From Paraburkholderia sp. PGU19 (lineage in GTDB: Bacteria > Pseudomonadota > Gammaproteobacteria > Burkholderiales > Burkholderiaceae), in assembly GCF_013426915.1 (NCBI RefSeq), contig NZ_AP023179.1:620001-684000 (forward strand): 64,000 nt of DNA, written 5' to 3'. A program made the position numbers and the translations under genes. This document shows, in pieces, positions 1-8,993 of the stretch; the first letter of the stretch is position 1, and the number at the start of each line of letters is the position of its first letter. Under the pieces are notes generated by a model that was given only the letters and a program-made list of their open reading frames with translations, was not told the origin of the DNA and ran no database searches.

Positions 1-1410
1 CTGGCCGTATTTGTTCGGCTTGAGTCGCGGAAACAGCCGGTCGCTTTCGCGGCCCTGCGCCTCGACGAACTCGAGAAAGCCCAACTCCAGCAGCGACTGG
101 TGGATGGGGACGTGACGCATGTTGGCGGCGAAAGCCGCGCGGTGCTCGCGCTTGGTGTCGTGAAGGTGAAGGCACCATACGCCGTCCCGCTGGACGACGT
201 CGCGGGTGCGCAGGCGACACAGGTCTTCGAGCCGGGCGCCGGTGTGTGGACCCAGCAGCGGCAGCCAGTAGGCGGTGTCTCCGCCACCTTTTCCGGGGCG
301 ATGACCGTGCACGAAGACACGCGACGCGTACAGCTGGTTGAGTTCGGCAACCGTAAAGGCGTCGCGGATGGCCTCGGGGTCGGTGTCCTTGCGCACAGCC
401 TTCTTGCTGAACTTCGCCCCGGAAAACGGGTTGGTGCCGAGTGGGGTCAGCTTGTTTTTCATCGCCACGTTGATGACCGGGGAGAGCAGTGCGATGATGG
501 TGTTGACGCGACTCTTGCTGACCTCTTCCTTTTCAAGACAGGCCGTCTTGAAGAGCGTGACGTGCGCGGCGGTCAGGGCGGATAGCGGCATCGGGCCCAC
601 GAGCCGCTCGAAGCGTACGACCTGTGCCCTGACCTCGTCTGCGGTCTTCGCCCGCGGTGCAGCGTCCTCTTCCCATTTTTTTATCGCACAGGCCCACGTG
701 TCGCTTGCGTCGACGAGTGGAATCAGGTCCGGCGTCCTGCCTACTTCACCATCGATGCGCCGCAGTTCCTCGTCCAGCACCTCGACCTCGGCGTCCGCCA
801 TCTGCCGGAGCAGCTCGTCAAATTCTGCGGAGTCAGCCGGCAGCCATGCACGCTCCCATTCGAGGTGTTGCTCGACACACTCGCGGATGTGCGAGAAGTC
901 CCCGGCGGCCCGCGCCCGCCGCAACTGCCTGCGCGCGTCCAGCAGCAGGTCCTTATGGGCCTCGTCGTCGTAACCGTCGTCGTCACGGGCGTCCGGGTGG
1001 GGCGCCGCAAAGTAGGTCGGTCGCATCTCGTCGTCGTTTGCCAGCGCATTCGCCCGGTAGCGGGCCACGACGCGCGGAAACAGGACGGCTTCAAGTCGTG
1101 TCCACCCCGGTGGCTGGACGGACGGATGGTACGGGTGCGGCTCATCGTCGGCCGCGGGACGCCGGCCGCGTGGCAGCCAGCTCCTGTCGGCCGCTGCGGC
1201 GGCGTCGGCCGCGGCCCGTACCGGGGCGACGAGGCGTTCGAATTCCAGGGCGGCCAGCGGCAGGCGGGTGATGGCCTCGTTGCGACACGGCGTTTCCAGG
1301 CTCAGCCAGATTTCGGTCTTGTCGAGCAGGGCGCGCAGCCTGAGCGGCACCTTGCGGCGAAAGTAGTAATGGGTTGAATCGGCGCGGGTGGTCAGGTAGG
1401 GGTGTTTCAC
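1..1410 (-). CDS. Tyrosine site-specific recombinase (island integrase), 3' end cut by window edge
   Basis: Phage/island-type tyrosine integrase; 470 codons are visible and the C-terminus runs off the left edge. The start is GTG at 1410, preceded by GGAGAG five bases upstream. Residues 1-25 (YLTTRADSTHYYFRRKVP) form the short N-terminal arm seen in DUF6538-type integrases. Residues about 235-320 look like the helical core-binding domain. In the catalytic domain, TGAR at 390-393 followed by LEDLCRLR gives box I Arg393, and Lys420 in LHDTKRE fits the beta-hairpin lysine. The box II HxxR and nucleophilic Tyr must lie beyond the edge. Residues about 65-230 are an unusual charged, acidic stretch between arm and core. 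The gene points away from the 3' end of tRNA-Met, the usual layout of an island integrated into a tRNA gene, so DNA to the left is probably accessory. Confidence 0.85.
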   Translation of the reverse strand, partial: MKHPYLTTRADSTHYYFRRKVPLRLRALLDKTEIWLSLETPCRNEAITRLPLAALEFERLVAPVRAAADAAAAADRSWLPRGRRPAADDEPHPYHPSVQPPGWTRLEAVLFPRVVARYRANALANDDEMRPTYFAAPHPDARDDDGYDDEAHKDLLLDARRQLRRARAAGDFSHIRECVEQHLEWERAWLPADSAEFDELLRQMADAEVEVLDEELRRIDGEVGRTPDLIPLVDASDTWACAIKKWEEDAAPRAKTADEVRAQVVRFERLVGPMPLSALTAAHVTLFKTACLEKEEVSKSRVNTIIALLSPVINVAMKNKLTPLGTNPFSGAKFSKKAVRKDTDPEAIRDAFTVAELNQLYASRVFVHGHRPGKGGGDTAYWLPLLGPHTGARLEDLCRLRTRDVVQRDGVWCLHLHDTKREHRAAFAANMRHVPIHQSLLELGFLEFVEAQGRESDRLFPRLKPNKYGQ

Positions 1411-1529
1411 GGATGCTCTCCACGGAAAGGTAACAGTGGCGTGTAGCACCCGGACTTCGAAAACCGGCGGCATCTGAAATTTAGCTGCGTAATGCACCAT
1501 TTCCGGCGCAGTACCGGTGTTCCAGAACG

Positions 1530-1567
1530 AAAAAGCCGCTGTTTCGTGAGAAACAGCGGCTTTTTTT
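1530..1567. terminator. Rho-independent terminator (bidirectional) after tRNA-Met
   Basis: A perfect 16-bp stem (1530-1545 with 1550-1565) closes a GTGA loop and has A-rich and T-rich flanks, so it can stop transcription on both strands. It lies just past the 3' end of the leftward tRNA gene and between that gene and the integrase start. It probably ends the tRNA transcript and insulates the integrase. Confidence 0.9.
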
Positions 1568-1572
1568 GAAGC

Positions 1573-1649
<77 letters not shown>

Positions 1650-1661
1650 GAAAGAAGCGAG

Positions 1662-1690
1662 ATTATGAAGATGCCGGCGGGGGCTGTCAA
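1662..1690 (-). promoter_or_regulatory. Sigma-70 promoter of tRNA-Met
   Basis: On the minus strand there is a consensus -35 TTGACA (1685-1690), an exact 17-bp spacer and a -10 CATAAT (1662-1667, 5 of 6). The expected start is about six bases before the tRNA 5' end at 1649. A GC-rich 7-bp inverted repeat (1677-1697) overlaps the -35. Confidence 0.8.
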
Positions 1691-1738
1691 CCCCCGCGCG
1701 ACAACTTTTTGCGAGAACTCCGGTTGCCTACGCCGCGC

Positions 1739-3397
1739 TCAATCCTGAGCGTAGATATTGGAGTCTTTGGTCTCCCGCACGAAAAGCAGACCGATCACGA
1801 AGGTGGCCAGCGCGATGATGATCGGATACCACAGGCCCGAGTAAATATTGCCCTTCGCGGCGACGATCGCGAACGCCGTCGCTGGCAGGAAGCCGCCGAA
1901 CCAGCCATTGCCTATGTGATACGGCAGCGACATCGACGTGTAGCGGATCCTCGTTGGGAACATCTCGACCAGCATCGCCGCAATTGGCCCGTACACCATC
2001 GTCACGTAGATCACGAGGATCGTCAGGATCACGACGGTCATCGGCCAGTTGATCTGCGATGGATCGGCCTTTGGCGGATAGCCGGCTGTCTTCAGCGCGG
2101 TGCCCAGGTTCTTGTCGAACGCCTTGCCCGCGTCCTTGGCGTCGGCGGCCTTGCCGTCATAGGTATCGATGGTCGTGTCACCGACCTTGATCTGCGCCAT
2201 CGTGCCCGCCGGTGCCGCGACGTTGTCGTAGTTCAAGCCAGCTTTGGACAGCGCGCCTTTCGCAATATCGCAAGAGCTCGTGAACTTCGACGTACCGACC
2301 GGGTTGAACTGGAACGAGCACTCGTCCGGATTGGCGATCACGACGATGGGCGACTTCTGCGTCGCGGCTTCGAGCGCCGGGTTCGCATAGTGCGTCAGTG
2401 CCTTGAAGAGCGGGAAGTACGTCAGCGCCGCGATCAGGCAACCTGCCAGGATGATCGGCTTGCGGCCGATCCGGTCGGACAGCGAACCGAAGAACAGGAA
2501 GAACGGCGTGCCGATCAGCAGCGCGATCGCGATCAGAATGTTCGCGCTAGCGCCATCGACCTTCAGCGTCTGCGTCAGGAAGAACAGCGCATAGAACTGG
2601 CCCGTGTACCAGACAACTGCCTGGCCAGCCGTCACGCCAATCAGAGCCAGAATGACGATCTTCAGATTCTTCCATTGACCGAAGGCTTCCGACAGCGGTG
2701 CCTTCGACGTCTTGCCTTCAGCCTTGATGCGCTCGAAAGCCGGCGACTCGTGCAGTTGCATCCGGATCCACACCGAGATGCCGAGCAGCACCAGCGATGC
2801 CACGAACGGAATGCGCCAGCCCCATGTGCCGAATGCGTCTTCGCCCATTGCCGTGCGCACGCCGAGAATCACGAGCAGCGACAGGAACAGGCCGAGCGTC
2901 GCCGTCGTCTGGATCCACGCGGTGTAGAAGCCGCGACGGTTGGCGGGCGCATGCTCCGCGACGTAAGTCGCGGCGCCGCCGTACTCGCCGCCGAGGGCAA
3001 GACCTTGCAGCAGACGCATCGCGATGAAGATCACCGGCGACGCCATGCCGATCGCCGCATAGCCCGGCAGGAAGCCGACCACGCAGGTCGATAGACCCAT
3101 GATGACGATCGTGATCAGGAATGTGTACTTGCGTCCGACCATGTCGCCGAGCCGCCCGAACACCAGCGCACCGAACGGACGCACCGCGAAGCCGGCTGCG
3201 AAGCCGAGGAGGGTGAAGATGAACGCGGCCGTCGGATTGACGCCCGAGAAGAAGCTTTTGCTGATGAAGGCCGCGAGCGAGCCGGCCAGATAAAAGTCGT
3301 ACCACTCGAAAACCGTGCCCAACGATGACGCGAAGATTACCCGTTTCTCTTCTCTCGTCATCGGCGCGTGCGAGATTTGCCCGCTTACGGTAGCCAT
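1739..3397 (-). CDS. MHS-family (MFS) proton symporter with large periplasmic insertion
   Basis: Inner-membrane metabolite:H+ symporter of the ShiA/ProP-like MHS branch of the major facilitator superfamily, 552 residues. It shows the family start (SSLGTVFEWYDFYLAG), the GRLGDMVGRK loop 2-3 motif, the RLLQGLALGGEYGGA segment, and the second-half GSLSDRIGRK motif. The substrate (dicarboxylate, aromatic acid or osmolyte) cannot be read from sequence. Residues about 336-450, after TM8, are a soluble ~115-residue insertion with Cys360 and Cys376, which makes the protein longer than typical 430-460-residue members. The start has GGAGA about seven bases upstream. It lies downstream of the TctDE-like sensor genes on the same strand, which could control it. 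Confidence 0.85.
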   Translation of the reverse strand: MATVSGQISHAPMTREEKRVIFASSLGTVFEWYDFYLAGSLAAFISKSFFSGVNPTAAFIFTLLGFAAGFAVRPFGALVFGRLGDMVGRKYTFLITIVIMGLSTCVVGFLPGYAAIGMASPVIFIAMRLLQGLALGGEYGGAATYVAEHAPANRRGFYTAWIQTTATLGLFLSLLVILGVRTAMGEDAFGTWGWRIPFVASLVLLGISVWIRMQLHESPAFERIKAEGKTSKAPLSEAFGQWKNLKIVILALIGVTAGQAVVWYTGQFYALFFLTQTLKVDGASANILIAIALLIGTPFFLFFGSLSDRIGRKPIILAGCLIAALTYFPLFKALTHYANPALEAATQKSPIVVIANPDECSFQFNPVGTSKFTSSCDIAKGALSKAGLNYDNVAAPAGTMAQIKVGDTTIDTYDGKAADAKDAGKAFDKNLGTALKTAGYPPKADPSQINWPMTVVILTILVIYVTMVYGPIAAMLVEMFPTRIRYTSMSLPYHIGNGWFGGFLPATAFAIVAAKGNIYSGLWYPIIIALATFVIGLLFVRETKDSNIYAQD

Positions 3398-3625
3398 ATG
3401 TCGTCTCCAGTATTGATATCAGTCGCGGCTCGCCAGGTCGGGCGTGTCCGTGTAGCGATTATTGGAGTGGAAACTTACGGCGTTCTGACTCGGGAAGTGT
3501 TTGTTTGAGAGTGTCGAAAATTGTCGAATGTCGAGCTTGATGTTGGCAACGTCGGCTATTGGATGCTTTATTGCGGCGAAACTGGTGGCATGTTAGTGGT
3601 GACTAAAATGCGTGAAACTGACGGA

Positions 3626-5173
3626 TTAGGGTAAGTCCCGTACACGATCCAGCATCCTTAAGCTGACGCGAACGAGGGTTCCGGCGAGGCGCGGCGACGT
3701 CTGATAGACGTTGTCCTCGATGGCGAGCGTGCCGCCGTGCATCGTCGCGATTTCCCGGACGATCGCGAGGCCCAGTCCGCTGCCGTCGCCTTCGCGCCCG
3801 AGAATCCGGTAAAACCGCTCGACCACGCGTTCGCGCTCGGCGGCGGGAATGCCAAGGCCCGTGTCCTCTACTTCGAGATGAGCCATGTGGGCGACGTCAT
3901 CGCGCCGCACCCGCACGGTGATCCGTCCGCCCGATGGTGTGTAGCGGATTGCGTTGTCGATCAGGTTCGACAGCATCTCGCGCAGCATCACCGGGTTGCC
4001 ATCCACTTCGATCGCTTCTTCGGGCGTTTCCGGGCCTTCGTAGCCGAGATCCATCTGCTTCGCGAGCGCGGGCTGGATCCAGTCGCGCACGGCGCTGCGG
4101 GCAACGTCGCCAATCTCGACGGGCGTGAAGATCTGGCCGGACATCCGGTTCTCCGCGCGCGCGAGCGCAAGCAACTGTGTGACGAGCCGCGCGGCGTGCT
4201 CTGAACTCGTCGCGATCTGCTCGAGCGAGCGATGCACTTCCGCCGACGCATCCTGCCGCAGCGCCAACTCGGCTTGTGTGCGCAAGCCTGCGAGCGGTGT
4301 CTTCATCTGATGCGCGGCATCGGCGATGAAGCGCTTTTGCAGTTCCATGTTCTGTTCGAGACGCGTCAGCAGGTCATTGAACGACGTGACAAGCGGCTCG
4401 ATTTCCGGCGGCGCGCGGCGCGCTTCGAGCGGCGACAGGTCGTCGGGGCGCCGCGCGCGAATATGCGCCTGCAGCGCATGCAGCGGCGCGAGACCGCGCG
4501 ACAGCCCGAACCACACGAGCAGAATCGCGAGCGGGAGGATCACGAACTGCGGCAGGATCACGCCCTTGATGATGTCGTTGGCGAGCGCGCTACGTTTGTC
4601 GAGCGTTTCGGCCACCTGCACGAGCACGGGCTGCGCGCCCGGCGTCTGCGGAAACTCGACGGTCGTGTACGCGACACGGATGTCGTTGCCACGCACCATG
4701 TCGTCGCGAAACTCGACGATGCCCGGCTGCGGCCGGTCTTCCTCGCGCGGCAGCGGCATGTCGCGGTCGCCCGCAACCAGTTCGCCACGCGTGCCGAGCA
4801 CCTGATAAAACACGCTATCTATATTGTCGGCACGAAGAAAATCACGCGTCGAATCGGGCAACGTCAGTTCGGCAATGCCATTGACGGGATGAATCTGCCG
4901 CGCGAGCACGTAGGCGTCGGTTTCGAGCGCGCGATCGAACGGTCCGTTCGCAATCGACTTCGCCACCAGGTACGTGACGGCAAGGCTCATCGGCCATAGC
5001 AGCAGCAACGGCGCGAGCATCCAGTCGAGGATTTCGCCGAAGAGCGAACGCGGACGCGTCTCCGCAGCCGCCTCGGTTTCGTCGGGCGGCGCGAATGGAT
5101 TCGCGTAGCGCGCGTCGCGGACTTCGTCGAGATCCGCCGCGTGAGCCGTGGCGCGCGGTGCGCGGACGGACAT
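3626..5173 (-). CDS. Sensor histidine kinase, TctE/2CSK type
   Basis: Membrane sensor kinase of 515 residues. TM1 (about 51-73) and TM2 (about 206-224) flank a ~130-residue periplasmic sensing domain of the kind found in TctE-like kinases. A HAMP-like linker follows, then the H-box AAHQMKTPLAG with phospho-acceptor His288, N-box LSNLIDNAIRYTP (401-413), G1 EDTGLGIP (436-443) and G2 GSGLGLAIV (464-472). All catalytic boxes are intact. It starts 9 bp after the stop of the response regulator gene, so the two form one operon. TctE relatives sense tricarboxylates; the signal here is unknown. The downstream MHS transporter is a plausible target. Confidence 0.88.
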   Translation of the reverse strand: MSVRAPRATAHAADLDEVRDARYANPFAPPDETEAAAETRPRSLFGEILDWMLAPLLLLWPMSLAVTYLVAKSIANGPFDRALETDAYVLARQIHPVNGIAELTLPDSTRDFLRADNIDSVFYQVLGTRGELVAGDRDMPLPREEDRPQPGIVEFRDDMVRGNDIRVAYTTVEFPQTPGAQPVLVQVAETLDKRSALANDIIKGVILPQFVILPLAILLVWFGLSRGLAPLHALQAHIRARRPDDLSPLEARRAPPEIEPLVTSFNDLLTRLEQNMELQKRFIADAAHQMKTPLAGLRTQAELALRQDASAEVHRSLEQIATSSEHAARLVTQLLALARAENRMSGQIFTPVEIGDVARSAVRDWIQPALAKQMDLGYEGPETPEEAIEVDGNPVMLREMLSNLIDNAIRYTPSGGRITVRVRRDDVAHMAHLEVEDTGLGIPAAERERVVERFYRILGREGDGSGLGLAIVREIATMHGGTLAIEDNVYQTSPRLAGTLVRVSLRMLDRVRDLP

Positions 5174-5182
5174 GGAACGCCT

Positions 5183-5923
5183 TTACTTGAAGTGGTGGCT
5201 TGCGGGCATGGCAGCGGGCGCGTCGGACGGCTCGGACTGCTGAGCCGGCGTCTGCGGTGCGGCCTTCTCCAGACAGTAACCCAACCCGCGCACGGTGATG
5301 ATGCGCACGCCGCTCGGTTCGATCTTCTTGCGCAGCCGGTGCACGTACACTTCGATCGCGTTGTTGCTGACCTCTTCGCCCCATTCGCACAGGTGATCGA
5401 CCAGTTGTTCCTTCGACACCAGCCGCCCGATCCGCTGCAACAGGACTTCGAGCAATCCTAACTCACGTGCGGACAGATCGATAACCTGCTCATTGGCATA
5501 GGCAATCCGGCCGACCTGGTCGAACGACAGCGAGCCGTGCTTGACGACGGTCGGGCCGCCGCCCGCGCCGCGCCGCGTGAGCGCGCGCACGCGCGCTTCG
5601 AGCTCGTTCAGCGCAAAAGGCTTGGCCATGTAGTCGTCGGCGCCGAGATCGAGGCCCTTCACGCGCTCGTCGACGCTGTCGGCTGCCGTCAGGATCAGCA
5701 CGGGCACGTTCGAATTGCGCGCGCGCAGACGCCGCAGCACTTCGAGGCCCGACATTTTCGGCAGGCCGAGATCGAGGATGAGGAGGTCGAAAGTCTGCAT
5801 CGACAGCGCGGTATCCGCTTCCGCTCCCGTCTTCACATGGTCAACGGCGTATGCCGATTGGCGGAGTGATCGAACGAGACCGTCCGCGAGTATGCTGTCG
5901 TCTTCGGCAATGAGAATTCGCAT
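5183..5923 (-). CDS. OmpR-family response regulator, TctD-like
   Basis: DNA-binding response regulator, 246 residues from the ATG at 5923 (MRILIAEDD), the normal family start. An earlier in-frame start at 6010 would add a 29-residue arginine- and glycine-containing tail with no family precedent. The receiver domain has acidic pocket E7-D8-D9, phospho-acceptor Asp51 and the switch lysine in DDYMAKPFA. The winged-helix domain spans about 125-220 ([23 protein letters not shown]). A 25-residue Pro/Ala/Ser tail follows. Cognate kinase follows in the same operon. An 18-bp palindrome about 90 bp upstream is a candidate autoregulatory site. Confidence 0.9.
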   Translation of the reverse strand: MRILIAEDDSILADGLVRSLRQSAYAVDHVKTGAEADTALSMQTFDLLILDLGLPKMSGLEVLRRLRARNSNVPVLILTAADSVDERVKGLDLGADDYMAKPFALNELEARVRALTRRGAGGGPTVVKHGSLSFDQVGRIAYANEQVIDLSARELGLLEVLLQRIGRLVSKEQLVDHLCEWGEEVSNNAIEVYVHRLRKKIEPSGVRIITVRGLGYCLEKAAPQTPAQQSEPSDAPAAMPASHHFK

Positions 5924-6009
5924 GATGCGCCCTGCCCGGCCGGCACCGGGGCGCCCGGCGCACAGCGTCTCCGAAAAATTTTGTCGGTAGTCGGTGTTGT
6001 CCGTTTGCA

Positions 6010-6027
6010 CATGTGGACGTCCACATG
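6010..6027. repeat. 18-bp perfect palindrome between the response regulator and recA
   Basis: The two 9-base halves of CATGTGGAC|GTCCACATG are exact reverse complements. The site lies 87 bp upstream of the divergent response regulator start and 11 bp before the recA -35. It is not part of the LexA box. No gene overlaps it, so it is a likely dimeric-protein operator, owner unknown. Confidence 0.75.
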
Positions 6028-6037
6028 CGAATCGGGC

Positions 6038-6067
6038 TTGCCAAGACCACTGTTTTTTTATACAGTG
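6038..6067 (+). promoter_or_regulatory. recA promoter with LexA (SOS) box
   Basis: A -35 TTGCCA (6038-6043), 17-bp spacer and -10 TACAGT (6061-6066) precede recA. A LexA box CTGT-N8-ACAG at 6050-6065, with further matching CA/TG flanks (6048-6067), covers the spacer and the -10. LexA would therefore block RNA polymerase directly. The predicted leader is about 85 nt. Confidence 0.9.
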
Positions 6068-6157
6068 TCTGCGTTTAGCGTGCTGGTTGGTCGAACCGGG
6101 TTCACAACGGCCTGCACACCTGCCTCAGACGCCGTTCATCATAGCAAAGGACGATTC

Positions 6158-7234
6158 ATGGAAGAAAGCAAGAAAGGCTCGGCTGGACTGACTGCGGAAA
6201 AGAGCAAGGCACTCGCGGCCGCGCTTGCGCAGATCGAAAAGCAGTTCGGCAAAGGGTCGGTCATGCGGCTCGGCCAGGGTGAGGCAGTCGAAGATATCCA
6301 GGTGGTCTCCACGGGATCGCTGGGCCTCGACATCGCGCTGGGCGTCGGTGGTCTGCCGCGTGGCCGTGTAGTGGAAATCTACGGGCCGGAATCGTCGGGT
6401 AAAACCACGCTGACGCTGCAAGTCGTCGCCGAAATGCAAAAGCTTGGCGGCACGGCAGCGTTCATCGACGCGGAACACGCGCTAGATATTCAATACGCGC
6501 AAAAGCTCGGCGTGAACGTCAGCGAGCTGCTGGTTTCGCAGCCGGACACGGGCGAACAGGCGCTCGAAATCGCGGACGCACTGGTGCGTTCGGGTTCGAT
6601 CGACATGATCGTGATCGACTCGGTTGCGGCGCTGGTGCCGAAGGCCGAAATCGAAGGCGAAATGGGCGATTCGCTGCCGGGTCTGCAGGCGCGTCTGATG
6701 TCGCAGGCACTGCGCAAGCTGACGGGCACGATCAAGCGCACGAACTGCCTCGTGATCTTCATCAACCAGATCCGCATGAAGATCGGTGTCATGTTCGGCA
6801 ACCCGGAAACCACCACGGGTGGTAACGCGCTGAAGTTCTACGCGTCGGTGCGTCTGGACATTCGCCGTATCGGTTCGATCAAGAAGAACGACGAAGTGAT
6901 CGGCAACGAAACGCGCGTGAAAGTGGTGAAGAACAAGGTGGCGCCGCCGTTCCGCGAAGCGATCTTTGACATCCTCTACGGCGAAGGCATCTCGCGTCAG
7001 GGCGAAATCATCGATCTCGGCGTGCAGGCAAAGATCGTCGACAAGGCGGGCGCCTGGTACAGCTACAGCGGCGAACGCATTGGTCAGGGCAAGGACAACG
7101 CGCGTGAATTCCTGCGCGAGAATCCGGACATTGCACGCGAAATCGAGAACCGTATCCGTGAGTCGCTCGGCGTGAACGCGATGCCGGCAGGCGCCGCCGT
7201 CAGTGCCGACGAGGAAGTGGGCGAAGAGGAGTAA
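6158..7234 (+). CDS. recA: Recombinase RecA
   Basis: ATP-dependent strand-exchange protein and LexA co-protease, 358 residues. Visible are the N-terminal polymerisation helix, Walker A GPESSGKT (76-83), Walker [11 protein letters not shown], the L1 loop [22 protein letters not shown] region, the L2 loop [22 protein letters not shown] split by normal spacing, and an acidic C-terminal tail (DEEVGEEE). The start at 6158 gives [11 protein letters not shown], matching beta-proteobacterial RecA; in-frame codons further upstream cross the promoter and LexA box and are not coding. recX follows 7 bp after the stop, the classic recA-recX arrangement. Confidence 0.98.
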   Translation: MEESKKGSAGLTAEKSKALAAALAQIEKQFGKGSVMRLGQGEAVEDIQVVSTGSLGLDIALGVGGLPRGRVVEIYGPESSGKTTLTLQVVAEMQKLGGTAAFIDAEHALDIQYAQKLGVNVSELLVSQPDTGEQALEIADALVRSGSIDMIVIDSVAALVPKAEIEGEMGDSLPGLQARLMSQALRKLTGTIKRTNCLVIFINQIRMKIGVMFGNPETTTGGNALKFYASVRLDIRRIGSIKKNDEVIGNETRVKVVKNKVAPPFREAIFDILYGEGISRQGEIIDLGVQAKIVDKAGAWYSYSGERIGQGKDNAREFLRENPDIAREIENRIRESLGVNAMPAGAAVSADEEVGEEE

Positions 7235-7241
7235 TCGTCGC

Positions 7242-8006
7242 GTGATACGCAAGGGCCGCTCCGCTTCCTCGACTACGGGCGCAGGACGCAACGCGGGCGG
7301 CCCGCGTGACGACGATCCATTCGGATCGCCGTCACGCGTGTCTTCACGCAGGTCTGCTTCTCCCGCAGCATCGTTTCCGGAACACTCGTCATCCGACGAC
7401 TTCGATCCATTCGAATCGTTCGATGCGCACGATCGCGCCGCCGGTGTTGGCCCCGCTTCGAGTAGCACCGCCGACGCTGGAAACGGCGAAGTCACCTATA
7501 CGCGCTCGCGTCGCCAGCCAGGCGAAGGCAAACCCGCCGATACCACGAGCCGCGCTTCACAACGTCCCGAACGCTCTCTGAAAGGCCGCGCGCTCGGCTA
7601 TCTTTCGCGCCGCGAGTACAGCCGCGCGGAGTTGTCGCGCAAGCTCTCGCCGTATGCGGAAGAGGGCGAATCAATCGACACACTGCTGGATTCACTCGAA
7701 AGCGAAGGCTGGCTGTCGAATTCCCGTTTTGCCGAAAGCCTGCTCAACCGGCGCGCGTCGCGCATGGGCGCGGGCCGCATCGTCAATGAGCTCAAGCGCC
7801 ATTCGGTCGGGCAGGAACTGGTCGAAGAGGTGAGTGCGCAGCTACGCGAAACCGAACTGGCACGGGCTCAGGCCGTCTGGAGCAAGAAGTTCGGCACCTT
7901 GCCCGAAACGCCAAACGAACGCGCAAAGCAGGCGCGCTTTCTTGCCACACGGGGTTTTTCCCAGGGAATCATCGGGAAAATTCTCAAGGGAATCGACGAA
8001 GACTGA
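7242..8006 (+). CDS. recX: Regulatory protein RecX with long disordered N-terminus
   Basis: RecX binds RecA filaments and limits RecA activity. The GTG start at 7242, behind GAGGAG overlapping the recA stop, gives 254 residues; an ATG at 7203 lies inside recA and is less likely. The RecX fold of repeated three-helix units begins near residue 105 (RALGYLSRREYSRAELSRKLSPY) and runs to the end (RFLATRGFSQGIIGKIL). Residues 1-100 are rich in Ser, Asp, Arg and Pro and look disordered. This extension makes the protein much longer than the roughly 150-170-residue E. coli type. Confidence 0.92.
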   Translation: MIRKGRSASSTTGAGRNAGGPRDDDPFGSPSRVSSRRSASPAASFPEHSSSDDFDPFESFDAHDRAAGVGPASSSTADAGNGEVTYTRSRRQPGEGKPADTTSRASQRPERSLKGRALGYLSRREYSRAELSRKLSPYAEEGESIDTLLDSLESEGWLSNSRFAESLLNRRASRMGAGRIVNELKRHSVGQELVEEVSAQLRETELARAQAVWSKKFGTLPETPNERAKQARFLATRGFSQGIIGKILKGIDED

Positions 8007-8146
8007 CCGTCCGAACAGGGCGGAGTGTGGCGCGCAAGAGAATGACGCACTGCACGAAACACCAGGCTGCCGCGCCATCTTCAAGACCGTTCAAACCCTG
8101 CCACATCAAGCCTCTGCGGGCTTCGGCCAGTCTCAAATACCCAGTA

Positions 8147-8155
8147 TGCTAAAAT
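8147..8155 (+). promoter_or_regulatory. Extended -10 promoter element upstream of the DUF2889 gene
   Basis: TGC-TAAAAT (TGn plus a 5 of 6 match to TATAAT) lies 33 bp before the ATG at 8189. No good -35 is seen at the right distance, as expected for an extended -10 promoter. It would separate this gene from recAX. Confidence 0.5.
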
Positions 8156-8188
8156 TCAACGGTTCTTAAATCCGGCCTTTGTTCTCGC

Positions 8189-8938
8189 ATGCCGCTCTCC
8201 CCGCCAGTGTCCCGACAGTTGCGCCACAGCCGCGCAATCCGAGCGGACGCATACGAGCGTGAAGATGGGCTGTGGGATATCGAGGCATGCCTCACCGACC
8301 AAAAGCCACGTGACGTGACGCTTGCGTCGGGTGTCCGGCCGAACGGCCTGCCGATCCATGAACTCTGGCTCCGCATCACGATCGATCGCAAGCTCAATGT
8401 CGTCGACGCTGAAGCGTCGTCCGACTGGGTTCCGTATCCCGGTCTGTGTGAAGCCTCCAATCCCGCCTATCGCGCCCTCATCGGGCTCAATCTGTTGCAA
8501 AACTTCCGTCGCGATGCTGCCCGTTTGCTGGCCGGCACGACAGGCTGCACGCATCTCACCGAGTTGTGCGCAATCCTGCCGACTGCCGCCATCCAGGCGT
8601 TCGCGGGCGACGTGTGGAACACGGATAAAGGCAGGCCAGGAAGCGAGGAGCCTGCAGGTTCAGCCAGTGGATCGGCAGACGGTTCAACCCGCGGCACGCA
8701 AGGCAGCACGGGACAAGACGCCCAAGACAACGCTTCGAGCGGGCAAGCAAGCGAACAGGCGAGCCAGCAATCAAACGACAAACCGCCATTCCAGTTGGGC
8801 CGCTGCCATGCGCTGCGATTCGACGGCGAGGCGGTGCGACAGTTTTATCCGCGCTGGTACGGCCACGCGCCGCGTTCAGCGGATCGCGCGGATGCCGCAC
8901 CCAACGGACAGGCCGTGAAGACGGCGCGTCCGGAGTAA
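8189..8938 (+). CDS. DUF2889 family protein
   Basis: Conserved protein of 249 residues whose first ~150 residues match the DUF2889 pattern as I recall it (RAIRADAYEREDGLWDIEACLTD, PIHELWLRITID, ASSDWVPYPGLCE, GCTHLTELCAILPTAA). Its biochemical role is unknown. There is no signal peptide or membrane segment, so it is probably cytoplasmic. Residues about 155-200 are a low-complexity Gly/Ser/Gln linker, followed by a short conserved-looking end (CHALRFDGEAVRQFYPRWYG). It lies between recX and sucC, a position it keeps in Burkholderiaceae. Confidence 0.8.
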   Translation: MPLSPPVSRQLRHSRAIRADAYEREDGLWDIEACLTDQKPRDVTLASGVRPNGLPIHELWLRITIDRKLNVVDAEASSDWVPYPGLCEASNPAYRALIGLNLLQNFRRDAARLLAGTTGCTHLTELCAILPTAAIQAFAGDVWNTDKGRPGSEEPAGSASGSADGSTRGTQGSTGQDAQDNASSGQASEQASQQSNDKPPFQLGRCHALRFDGEAVRQFYPRWYGHAPRSADRADAAPNGQAVKTARPE

Positions 8939-8993
8939 GCGGTCCAGCCGGAAGCGAAGTTCAATCCAACTCTCAGACTGAAGGGAATCACGC

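Noticed and set aside
1677..1697. GC-rich 7-bp inverted repeat read as a terminator for the MHS transporter gene
   Set aside because: No T run follows, and it overlaps the consensus -35 of the tRNA-Met promoter, which explains the sequence better.
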